Shown here: piece after piece, positions 51,118 through 58,539 of the stretch
How the letters are laid out: each line of letters begins with the position of its first letter
How positions within the stretch are numbered: position 1 is the stretch's first letter
DNA from: Chitinophaga japonensis
GTDB lineage: Bacteria > Bacteroidota > Bacteroidia > Chitinophagales > Chitinophagaceae
Direction: 5' to 3'
Length of the DNA stretch: 64,000 nucleotides
Assembly: GCF_007830125.1 (NCBI RefSeq)
Contig: NZ_VLLG01000003.1
Coordinates: 1,230,247-1,294,246, forward strand
Translations under genes and position numbers: made by a program
The notes under the pieces: model-generated
What the model was told of the DNA's origin: nothing
The model's input: the letters and a program-made list of their open reading frames with translations, nothing else
The model's database searches: none

Positions 51118-51570
51118 TTAACCGGTAACGAAGGTGGTAACGTCATCCCGCAAGGTATGCAGGGTATCTTCCAGGTTGCTGTGCACATTGGCTGCAATAG
51201 CGGCCAGGATATTGATCAGCGCCCTGGTGTCGGTGGGTTTTGTGATAAAGCAGGCAGCGCCGTTCTGCAGGGTCTGCGCTATATCCAGCGGATGAGATGA
51301 AGTGGTATAGATGATCACCGGTATATGCTTTAGCCGGTGGTCCTGTTTCAAAGCGGAAAGACACTGCCTGCCGTCCATGCGCGGCATGTTCAGATCCAGA
51401 AAGATCACGTCCGGCAGCGCCGCTGTCGATTTCAAGGTGTCCAGCGCTTCCTGTCCGTTGGCGGCAGACCGGAATGTTACAGCCGGGTTTACCTGCTGTA
51501 ACACTTCATTGAATAAAAAGGTATCGTCCGTATCATCATCTATCAATAAAAATATGGGTGACATGCTCAT
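51118..51570 (-). CDS. Single-domain response regulator (CheY/Rcp1-like)
   Basis: 150 residues, receiver domain only: FLLIDDDTDDTFLF acidic pocket, phosphoacceptor D59 in VIFLDLNMPRMDGRQC, Thr in VIIYTTSSHPLD and Lys in CFITKPTDTRAL. No output domain, so it shuttles phosphate or binds a partner. It is the first gene of the operon; the receiver-kinase gene starts 25 bases later. The ATG at 51564 is an alternative start. The gene is divergent from a Crp-like regulator across 87 bases. Confidence 0.93.
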   Translation of the reverse strand: MSMSPIFLLIDDDTDDTFLFNEVLQQVNPAVTFRSAANGQEALDTLKSTAALPDVIFLDLNMPRMDGRQCLSALKQDHRLKHIPVIIYTTSSHPLDIAQTLQNGAACFITKPTDTRALINILAAIAANVHSNLEDTLHTLRDDVTTFVTG

Positions 51571-51624
51571 AGGCTCTTCTGTTGGAAAATTTAAATTACT
51601 TCAAATATGGTAATTATTAGAGAT

Positions 51625-51632
51625 TAAATTTG
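51625..51632 (+). promoter_or_regulatory. -7 promoter box for the Crp-like regulator
   Basis: TAAATTTG, exact TAnnTTTG, 26-33 bases upstream of the ATG at 51658. Confidence 0.45.
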
Positions 51633-51657
51633 TACCGTTACTATAAAAACCGCCATC

Positions 51658-52236
51658 ATGCCGCATCAGAAGATCATCCGGCTGATCGCCGGGCTCGTCA
51701 ATATAGACCAGTTTGACAGGCGCATTATCCGGGAAACATTTGAGCCCGTCAGCTATGCCCGCGGACAGGTGCTGCTCGAAGCCGGTGAGGTAGCGCGCTA
51801 CATGTACTTTATCAACAGCGGCTACCTGCGGCTGTACTATATTGACCAGGAGGGGAAGGAAGTGACCAGTCATATCAACTGTCCCATGGACTTTATGACC
51901 TCCTTTAACAGCTACATCGGCCAGCGCCCTTCCTACGAAACATTTGAGTGCATTACGGATTGTGAGCTGCTGCGCATCCGGCACCAGGAGCTGGAAAGCC
52001 TGCTGCAGCACAACCAGCGCTGGGCGGCCTTCGGCAAGATCGTGTACGAAGAGGTGATCAAATACAATGAACAGAAGGCCAAGGACCTCGTAAGCCTGAC
52101 GGCCCGGCAGCGCTACCTCAACCTGCTGCAGCGCTTCCCGGATATTATCCGCCACGTGCCCCTGCAGTACATTGCTTCCTTCATCGGCATCAAACCGGAA
52201 TCCCTGAGCCGTATCCGGCGCGAAATCATTACTTAA
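51658..52236 (+). CDS. Crp/Fnr-family transcriptional regulator
   Basis: 192 residues. Residues 15-120 form a cyclic-nucleotide-binding beta roll (VSYARGQVLLEAGEVARYMYFINSGYLRLYY), followed by a long dimerisation helix and a short HTH (LQYIASFIGIKPESLSRIRREI). The Fnr iron-sulfur cysteines are missing, and the phosphate-binding arginine of Crp is not evident, so the ligand is uncertain. This short form is common in Bacteroidota beside single metabolic genes. An SDR gene follows 58 bases downstream, with CCTGCA-ATTT-TGCAGG (52265-52280) between them as a possible operator or hairpin. Confidence 0.92.
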   Translation: MPHQKIIRLIAGLVNIDQFDRRIIRETFEPVSYARGQVLLEAGEVARYMYFINSGYLRLYYIDQEGKEVTSHINCPMDFMTSFNSYIGQRPSYETFECITDCELLRIRHQELESLLQHNQRWAAFGKIVYEEVIKYNEQKAKDLVSLTARQRYLNLLQRFPDIIRHVPLQYIASFIGIKPESLSRIRREIIT

Positions 52237-52294
52237 CATAGGTCAAGCGATTTGCAGATCAGCCCCTGCAATTTTGCAGGATAAATATTGACGC

Positions 52295-53119
52295 ATGCAA
52301 CTAACTACTGTTAAAGGAAAAACAGCGCTCGTTACCGGCGCCTCTTCCGGTATTGGAGAGGCATTTGCGCACAGGCTGGCGGCAGCAGGCTGCCATGTGA
52401 TCCTCACTGCCCGCTCGGAAGACAAACTGCAGCAAACAGCCGCTGTGCTGCGGGACAAATACCAGGTGCAGGCGCATTGCTATCCCGGGGACCTTACGCT
52501 GCGGGAAACGCCGGCCGCTTTATTTGAAAAGGTGCAGCGGGACGGACTGCAGGTAGACATCCTCGTGAATAATGCCGGCTTTGGCAAATGGGCGCCGTTC
52601 CTGAATGAAACGGCGGCTACCTACGAAGATATGGTGCAATTGAACGTGGATGCGGTGGTACAGCTCACGCATCTTTTCCTGCCCGCCATGCTGGCAAGGG
52701 GCGAGGGCGGTATCATCAACATCGGGTCTACCGGCTCCTTCCAGCCCTGCCCGTACATTGCGGTGTACTGCGCCACCAAAGCGTTCCTGCTGAGTTTTTC
52801 CGAAGCCCTGTACGGGGAATATCATCACCGTGGTATCACGGTAACGGCTGTATGCCCCGGCAATACCAGGACGGAATTTTTTAAGATCGCCAATGCAGAC
52901 GTGAAGGGCATGCCTTTTGATACGCCGGCGCGCGTTGCGGACGACGGGTTGAAAGCATTGCTGCAGGGGAGGAATTACAAAGTGATCGGGTTCGGCAATT
53001 ATATGCAGGCTCAGTCGCCCCGGTTCTTCTCCCGGAAAATGATCATTAAGATCGTGCGGGGCCTGTTTGAGAAGCGGGTAGGGCCGGAAAAGCCCCACCC
53101 TGCGCCGGTATTGCGCTAG
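52295..53119 (+). CDS. Short-chain dehydrogenase/reductase
   Basis: 274 residues, classical SDR. NAD(P)-binding TALVTGASSGIGEAFA near the N terminus; VNNAGFG; catalytic Ser in IGSTGSF; Tyr and Lys in YIAVYCATKAF; and VTAVCPGNTRTEFF after it. The Arg in LTARSEDKL suggests NADPH. It belongs to the DltE-like group of oxidoreductases with unspecified substrates. Its stop shares CTAG (53116-53119) with the convergent GMC gene. Confidence 0.93.
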   Translation: MQLTTVKGKTALVTGASSGIGEAFAHRLAAAGCHVILTARSEDKLQQTAAVLRDKYQVQAHCYPGDLTLRETPAALFEKVQRDGLQVDILVNNAGFGKWAPFLNETAATYEDMVQLNVDAVVQLTHLFLPAMLARGEGGIINIGSTGSFQPCPYIAVYCATKAFLLSFSEALYGEYHHRGITVTAVCPGNTRTEFFKIANADVKGMPFDTPARVADDGLKALLQGRNYKVIGFGNYMQAQSPRFFSRKMIIKIVRGLFEKRVGPEKPHPAPVLR

Positions 53120-54825
53120 ATCTCTCCTTTTTTCAGTTGTGTAACGGCGTGGTCCACGGCCCGCGCGCTGAGCGCCATATAGGTGAGCGACGGGTTCTGC
53201 GTGGAGGTGGAGGTCATACAGGCGCCGTCTGTCACGAATACGTTGGTGCAGGCGTGCACCTGGTTCCACTTGTTCAGCACCGAGGTCTCGGGATCATGCC
53301 CCATGCGCGCGCCGCCCATCTCGTGGATATCCAGGCCGGGCGCCTGTTTGCTATCCTCTACCCGGATGTCGGTAAAGCCGGCTTTGGTATACATCTCCGT
53401 GAACTGCTCCTGGAAGTCCTTCACCATCTTTTCATCATTATCGTCATAGGCGATGTTGATGTGGAGCAGGGGCATGCCCCACTCGTCTTTTTTTGACGGG
53501 TCCAGCGACACCGTGTTGGAGGCTTTGGGAATGGTCTCGCCCATCATGTGCGAGCCTACATACCAGGGGCCCAGCGTTTTGGCGGCCAGTTGTTCTTTCA
53601 GTCCCCTGCCAAAGCCGCTGGTATCGTGATGGTTGCCCCTGCCGGCAAAGAAGCCGGCGGCATAGCCGCGCAGGAAATCCGTTTCCTGTTTGTACAGGTT
53701 GCGGAAACGCGGCAAGTAAGCGCTGGTGGGGCGCCTGCCTTCGTCGTTCACCTGCTTGAAGTCATGGCACAGCGCGGAAATGCGCGCGCGGTAATTATGG
53801 AAGGCCACGTATTTGCCCAGCGTGCCGCTGTCGTTGCCCAGGCCGTTGGGAAAACGGCCGGACACGGAGTTCAGCAGCAGCAGGTTGGTATTCAGCGCGC
53901 CGGCATTTACGAAGATCACCTTCGCGAAATAATCCGTGACCGCTTTGGTATGGGCATCTATCACCCGCACGCCGGTGGCTTTTTGTTTTTTGTCGTCGTA
54001 CAGTATTTCCTGCACTACGCTGTCCGGCTGCAGGGTGAGGTTTCCCGTTTTGGCCGCCCAGGGCAGGGTGGAGGCGTTGCTGCTGAAGTAGCCGCCAAAG
54101 GGGCAGCCGCGCTGGCACAGGGTGCGGTTCTGGCATTGTACCCTTCCCTGGTCCAGGTGTATCTGCTGCGGCTCCGTAAGGTGGGCGCAGCGCCCGTATA
54201 TCACGTGGCGGTCCTTGTAGGATTTAGCCACTACGTCCCGGAAATATTTTTCCACGTCATTCAGTCCCACTGCCGGCAGGAATTCGCCGTCCGGTAACTG
54301 GGGCAGGCCGTCCCTGTCGCCGGAAATGCCTGCAAATTTCTCTACATGGCTGTACCAGGGCGCCAGGTCCTTGTAGCGGATGGGCCAGTCCACGGCAAAG
54401 CCGTCGCGGGCCGGTCCTTCAAAATCAAAATCGCTCCAGCGCTGCGTTTGCCGCGCCCACAGCAGCGATTTGCCGCCTACCTGGTAGCCGCGTATCCAGT
54501 CAAAGGGCTTGTCCTGCACATAGGGATGCTCCTGGTCCTTCACGAAAAAATGCATGGCGTCTTCCCGGTAAGCGTAGCAGCGGCTTACCACGGGATTGGC
54601 TTCCGCAATGTCCAGGGGCACCTGCCCGCGGTGGGGAAATTCCCAGGGCATCATGTTGGTAGTAGGGTAATCCTTCAAATGCTGCACGTTCCTGCCGCGC
54701 TCCAGCACCAGTGTTTTCAGTCCCTTTTCCGTCAGCTCCTTGGCGGCCCAGCCTCCGCTGATGCCCGAGCCTATCACAATGGCGTCAAATGTGCGCTCCT
54801 TTGCCGAATCGTTGATATTGATCAT
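53116..54825 (-). CDS. GMC-family FAD oxidoreductase (gluconate/sugar dehydrogenase large subunit type)
   Basis: 569 residues from ATG 54825 (MININDSAKERTFDAI). FAD fingerprint DAIVIGSGISGGWAAKELTEKG, a Cys-containing block NRTLCQRGCPFGGYFSSNAS, and C-terminal HEMGGARMG and VTDGACMTSTSTQNPSLTYMAL with the substrate-site His replaced in the usual subfamily manner. It has no signal peptide of its own. The partner small subunit, encoded 8 bases upstream, has one, so the pair is probably exported together by Tat and oxidises a sugar or polyol in the periplasm, passing electrons to a cytochrome not encoded here. Confidence 0.92.
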   Translation of the reverse strand: MININDSAKERTFDAIVIGSGISGGWAAKELTEKGLKTLVLERGRNVQHLKDYPTTNMMPWEFPHRGQVPLDIAEANPVVSRCYAYREDAMHFFVKDQEHPYVQDKPFDWIRGYQVGGKSLLWARQTQRWSDFDFEGPARDGFAVDWPIRYKDLAPWYSHVEKFAGISGDRDGLPQLPDGEFLPAVGLNDVEKYFRDVVAKSYKDRHVIYGRCAHLTEPQQIHLDQGRVQCQNRTLCQRGCPFGGYFSSNASTLPWAAKTGNLTLQPDSVVQEILYDDKKQKATGVRVIDAHTKAVTDYFAKVIFVNAGALNTNLLLLNSVSGRFPNGLGNDSGTLGKYVAFHNYRARISALCHDFKQVNDEGRRPTSAYLPRFRNLYKQETDFLRGYAAGFFAGRGNHHDTSGFGRGLKEQLAAKTLGPWYVGSHMMGETIPKASNTVSLDPSKKDEWGMPLLHINIAYDDNDEKMVKDFQEQFTEMYTKAGFTDIRVEDSKQAPGLDIHEMGGARMGHDPETSVLNKWNQVHACTNVFVTDGACMTSTSTQNPSLTYMALSARAVDHAVTQLKKGEI

Positions 54826-54833
54826 AGTCACTT

Positions 54834-55361
54834 TTAAACGGGTACGCTGCTGATATATTTTCCGGGCACCAGCTTGTATACCTCCACCTTGGTGAGGTAG
54901 TACTCGGAGCTGGTGTAGCCCTGTATGGTCAGCCGTTTGAATGTATTGTAGAAATAAGCCGCGTCGTCGCCGGCATCCTGCCTGGCAGCAGCAGCGGTGA
55001 TGATCGCTTCCTGCTCCACTGATGTGCACGCAGCATAACTTTTGTTATACTTTTTCCGCACCCCGTCGCGGAACTGTTGCAGGCCGGAAACAAAGCGCTC
55101 CCGGTCTTCCTTTTTATAACAGTCGTTGAGCATGCGCAGCGCAAAGGCATGCGCGTCCACCTCCCGGGCGCCCGGCGTGTCGGTGGCGGGAATAAGGGTG
55201 CCGGCGATGGCAGCCAGCATCGCCTCATCGTCTACGCTGATGTCCAGGTTATTGTAGGCGGCGGCAGCCGGTTTTTTGTCATTCACGCAGGCAGGCAGCA
55301 AGGCAGCGCCGGCGGAGATGATCAGCAACTGCCTGATCGCGGATCGTCTGTTTACATGCAT
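54834..55361 (-). CDS. Gluconate 2-dehydrogenase subunit 3-family protein with twin-arginine signal
   Basis: 175 residues. The N terminus MHVNRRSAIRQLLIISAGAALLPAC has a twin-arginine pair followed by a hydrophobic stretch and a possible lipobox (LLPAC). The body matches the small subunit of membrane-bound sugar dehydrogenases: AIAGTLIPATDTPGAREVDA, ALRMLNDCYKKEDRERFVSGLQQF and the C-terminal SSEYYLTKVEVYKLVPGKY. It is translated just before the GMC subunit (8-base gap) and likely provides its export signal and membrane link. TATTTTG (minus strand, 55383-55389) preceded 20 bases upstream by TTG is a fair promoter. Confidence 0.9.
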   Translation of the reverse strand: MHVNRRSAIRQLLIISAGAALLPACVNDKKPAAAAYNNLDISVDDEAMLAAIAGTLIPATDTPGAREVDAHAFALRMLNDCYKKEDRERFVSGLQQFRDGVRKKYNKSYAACTSVEQEAIITAAAARQDAGDDAAYFYNTFKRLTIQGYTSSEYYLTKVEVYKLVPGKYISSVPV

Positions 55362-55455
55362 TTTACAGTGTAATTAATGTAGCAAAATATGGTGATGCTG
55401 TCAGAATAGCAATACCGGGATAAAAAAGTATAAGGTTATGCCGGAAATGCATCGA

Positions 55456-56124
55456 TCAGTTTGCCGGCAGCAGGTGCGGGGCAATTGCTTCGCGCCAGAT
55501 GGCGTAACCTTTTTCGTTCATGTGCAGCATGTCGCTTAGGAACAGCTCGGGGCGCGGCTGGCCTGCTTCGTCCAGCATGGGATGGTAGATGTCCACGAAC
55601 ACCGCATGCGGGTCCGTTTCCAGGAAGGCTGCAATCAGCTTGTTGGCGGCCAGCGCTTTTTCCATGAACTGCGCCCGGGAGGGGCTGGGCTTGATGGCGA
55701 TATACACGATGGGAACCTCCGGCAGCTTGGCGCGGATCACGCTGAACAGGCGTTTGGTGCGCTGCAGGATGGAGTCTGCCGTTGTTTGCCCGTCCGGCAC
55801 ATCGTTGTCGCCCACATACAGCACGATCTGCCGGGGATGGTAAGGGAATATAATGTCATTGGCATAAAAGATCATGTCGTTTACAATGGTGCCGCCAACG
55901 CCGCGGTTCAGCACCGTGTGCTCCGGGAAATCTTTTTCCAGGGAGCTCCATTTGCGGATGGAGGAGCTGCCGGTGAACAGGATGGGATGCGCCGGCGGCG
56001 TATACATCTGGTCATAGTGCTTAATGGTTTGCACATCGTCCCAGAAACGGGGCTTTTCCTGTGCAATGCTGCTGCCTGTAATGCCGGACAAAATAACGAA
56101 AAGAAGGATGATTGCTTTTTGCAT
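55456..56124 (-). CDS. Secreted SGNH/GDSL hydrolase
   Basis: 222 residues with a signal peptide to about 21 (SSIA-Q). SGNH blocks: I ILFTGSSSIRKWSSLE (catalytic Ser), II LNRGVGGTIVNDM (Gly), III VLYVGDNDVPDGQ (Asn), V LFLSDMLHMNEKGYAIW (Asp and His). Such enzymes are esterases that remove acetyl or other acyl groups from carbohydrates or lipids; the GDND form of block III is frequent in Bacteroidota sugar esterases. It stands alone between the dehydrogenase pair and an M23 peptidase gene on the same strand. Confidence 0.88.
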   Translation of the reverse strand: MQKAIILLFVILSGITGSSIAQEKPRFWDDVQTIKHYDQMYTPPAHPILFTGSSSIRKWSSLEKDFPEHTVLNRGVGGTIVNDMIFYANDIIFPYHPRQIVLYVGDNDVPDGQTTADSILQRTKRLFSVIRAKLPEVPIVYIAIKPSPSRAQFMEKALAANKLIAAFLETDPHAVFVDIYHPMLDEAGQPRPELFLSDMLHMNEKGYAIWREAIAPHLLPAN

Positions 56125-56217
56125 AGCCTGTCAGATAGTTTTATGACGTGAATGATCCAAAAAATGGTGTCAGGCTTGTAAAGCTATTAAAGTTTCCATA
56201 AAAATAAAGGCCCGGTT

Positions 56218-57540
56218 TTACCATTGCAGCCATCCTTTCTGCTCCCCGTAGCTTACAAAATGATAATCCCCGTCCTTTCCAAGCAGCCGCACGCTGCTCC
56301 CGGAGGGAATGGTGGTCTTTATGGCGGTAGCGCTGTCCGGCGCATCCAGCAGGGGCAGGTCGTTTGCTATTTTCCTGGAGGCGTAAGGCCTGCCGGAGAT
56401 CGCCGTGCTTTGCACAAAGCCTTCCCGTTTGTCCGGCAGCGCTACTTTATACCAGTTGCCGGTAGCCGCCAGCACCTGCATCAGTTGGTTGGGCGGCAGC
56501 CGGTCTACCGCCTCGCTGTTGCCGGCCGGCGTATTGCGCAGGGTGGTAGCGGTGGTATTGCGCACGTTGCTGTCCAGCATGTCCGTGGAGGCGCGGACAG
56601 GATCGGGGGCTGCCCGGCGCGTATTCACAAAAGGCAGCGGATCTACCGCCCCGCTGCCGGTATAAATGCCGAAATGCAGGTGGGTAGGCGTCGTGCGGGC
56701 GTTGCCGGTATTGCCCATCAGTCCCAGGGTATCGCCGGTGCGCACATGCTGCCCGGTGCTGACCAGTTGGGAATCCAGGTGGGCGTAATACAGGGTGTAA
56801 TGCTTCCCGCTGGGGCGCAGGAACACTACTTTCCCGCCCAGGTTATTCTGCCCGGCATTGGTAATGTAACCATCTGCAGCCGCCACCACCGGGGTTCTGA
56901 ATGCACCGAAAATATCGATGCCTTCATGTTGGCGGGCGCCGGCATCCCGCGCATCGCCCCAGAAGCTGCCAATTCGGTGCCGCGTTTTGCCCGGCACCGG
57001 GAATGCCAGGCTGGGCGCAGTGGTAATGGTAAGGGTATACTGGCCGCTGCGCAGCAGTTCCGGCTGCAGGCGTAACAGCAACTGCCCGTCCCTTTCCACC
57101 TCGTACTCCAGTACCCGGGTGCTGGTGTCTGCAGCGGCCAGCAGGGAAGGGCTGCTGTTATCCCTGCCCGGTTCCCACAGGTCGGCAAACAGCAGCAGGC
57201 TACCAGGTGGTTTGATGTTCACCGCAATGTGGACCTTTTCCCCCCGCCTGGCCGGGAACAGGTAGCCCGCCGCGTCTGGCCGGGCCGCGGCAAAATAGCC
57301 GTTCTCGCTGTAGGGCAGCGTGATGCTGAGCGGGCGCGACAGCGCTTTTTCCGCCGCGCTGAACCACAGGCTGCCCAGCGCTGTTTCCTGCAGGCCTGCA
57401 TCCGCAATGCGGCCGGCATATTCCTCGTGCGCCGTTTTTTTGGCAAACAGGCCTCTTTTGGAGGTAGAGCAGGCAAGAAGCAGCAACACCATGAATGTCA
57501 ATAGCAAAGCGCCGTTCTTGAACAGATAAGTCCGGATCAT
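56218..57540 (-). CDS. M23 metallopeptidase lipoprotein with C-terminal SH3-like repeats
   Basis: 440 residues from ATG 57540 (MIRTYLFKNG); the frame stays open further, antisense to the Nif3-like gene, but that extension has no signal peptide or homology. Lipobox LLLAC. Residues 60-190 are a beta-rich region of unknown type. The LytM/M23 domain (about 205-325) has zinc ligands in QHEGIDIFGAF (H, D) and HLHFGIYTGSG (H-x-H), with YYAHLDSQ between. Two SH3-like segments follow (350-440: LRNTPAGNSEAVDRL..., LPLLDAPDSATAIKT...GWLQW). It should cleave peptidoglycan cross-links or peptides in the periplasm. Confidence 0.9.
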   Translation of the reverse strand: MIRTYLFKNGALLLTFMVLLLLACSTSKRGLFAKKTAHEEYAGRIADAGLQETALGSLWFSAAEKALSRPLSITLPYSENGYFAAARPDAAGYLFPARRGEKVHIAVNIKPPGSLLLFADLWEPGRDNSSPSLLAAADTSTRVLEYEVERDGQLLLRLQPELLRSGQYTLTITTAPSLAFPVPGKTRHRIGSFWGDARDAGARQHEGIDIFGAFRTPVVAAADGYITNAGQNNLGGKVVFLRPSGKHYTLYYAHLDSQLVSTGQHVRTGDTLGLMGNTGNARTTPTHLHFGIYTGSGAVDPLPFVNTRRAAPDPVRASTDMLDSNVRNTTATTLRNTPAGNSEAVDRLPPNQLMQVLAATGNWYKVALPDKREGFVQSTAISGRPYASRKIANDLPLLDAPDSATAIKTTIPSGSSVRLLGKDGDYHFVSYGEQKGWLQW

Positions 57541-57627
57541 GGCAAAGACAGTTTTATATGGAGAGGGTACAGCAAGAGTTGCGCCAGAGCAGTGATGAAT
57601 GCTTACCTTTAAGACAAATGTCATCCT

Positions 57628-58539
57628 ATGCACCATTTTGCTGAAAAAGCAAGCGGCAGGCGCAACTTCCTGTCCCTGCTGCTGAAAACCGCCGGCGCCC
57701 TGCTGTCTGTGCCCGGTATATCCCTTGCCGTTAGTAATGCTCATCGTTACCGGGATTATACCGTACAGGATATCATCGATATCGTCCTGGAGGAGATCCC
57801 CGGCGCGCCCTTTAAGGAAACGGTAGATACCCTCAAAAGCGGCAGCGCCGGGCAGCAGGTAACCGGCATTGTCACCACCATGTTCCCCACCGTATCCGTT
57901 ATTGCGGAAACGGCCAGGCGCAGGGCCAATTTCATTATTGCGCATGAGCCCACTTTTTACAACCACCTGGACGATCCCCAATGGGTAGCGAACAACCAGG
58001 TAGTGCAGCAAAAGCAGGCGTTGCTGCAACGGCATGGAATAGCGGTATGGCGCTTTCATGATTACTGGCATACCCACCGCCCGGACGGCATTGGGTACGG
58101 CGTGCTGAAAAAGGCCGGCTGGGAGCAGTATTATCAACCGGGCGAGCGCATGCTGCAAATGCCTCCTGCGGCGCTGAAAGACATTGTGGCCCACCTGCAA
58201 CGGTCATTGGGTATAGCGCATGTGAGGGTGATCGGCGACCCGGCGCAACAGTGCGCCCGCATTGTCCTGGTGCCGGGCGCTGCCGGCGGTAAGATGCAGG
58301 TCAGTATGGTGGAGCAGGCGCACCCGGATGTGCTGATCGTGGGAGAGGTGCATGAATGGGAAACCGCGGAATATATCCGCGATGCCCGCGCGATGGGAGC
58401 AAAGACAGCGCTGGTGGTGCTGGGACATGCAGTAAGCGAGGAGCCGGGCATGGAATGGCTGGTGGACTGGTTGCAGCCTAAAGTGCCGGGTTTGACCGTA
58501 GCGCATATCCCTTCCGGTGATCCTTTCACCTGGCATTGA
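57628..58539 (+). CDS. Nif3-like dinuclear-metal protein with a Tat signal
   Basis: 303 residues. The N terminus has SGRRNFLSLLLKTAGALLSV, a near-consensus twin-arginine signal (R11-R12) ahead of a hydrophobic stretch. The rest is a Nif3/YbgI-type fold: YTVQDIIDIVLEEI, GIVTTMFPTVSVIAETA, FIIAHEPTFYNH (metal His), FHDYWHTHRPDGI and VLIVGEVHEWETAEYI (metal Glu/His), LGHAVSEEPGMEWLVDWLQ. Nif3 proteins are normally cytoplasmic; this one would be exported folded with its metals. Its function is unknown. It is divergent from the M23 gene and overlaps the PL6 gene by 14 bases at the 3' end. TACCTTTA, one mismatch from a -7 box, lies about 20 bases upstream. Confidence 0.85.
   Translation: MHHFAEKASGRRNFLSLLLKTAGALLSVPGISLAVSNAHRYRDYTVQDIIDIVLEEIPGAPFKETVDTLKSGSAGQQVTGIVTTMFPTVSVIAETARRRANFIIAHEPTFYNHLDDPQWVANNQVVQQKQALLQRHGIAVWRFHDYWHTHRPDGIGYGVLKKAGWEQYYQPGERMLQMPPAALKDIVAHLQRSLGIAHVRVIGDPAQQCARIVLVPGAAGGKMQVSMVEQAHPDVLIVGEVHEWETAEYIRDARAMGAKTALVVLGHAVSEEPGMEWLVDWLQPKVPGLTVAHIPSGDPFTWH

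Noticed and set aside
57541-58200. Upstream extension of the M23 peptidase frame by 220 codons
   Set aside because: The extension runs antisense to the Nif3-like gene and past a lipoprotein signal peptide that begins at 57540. A signal peptide should be at the N terminus.
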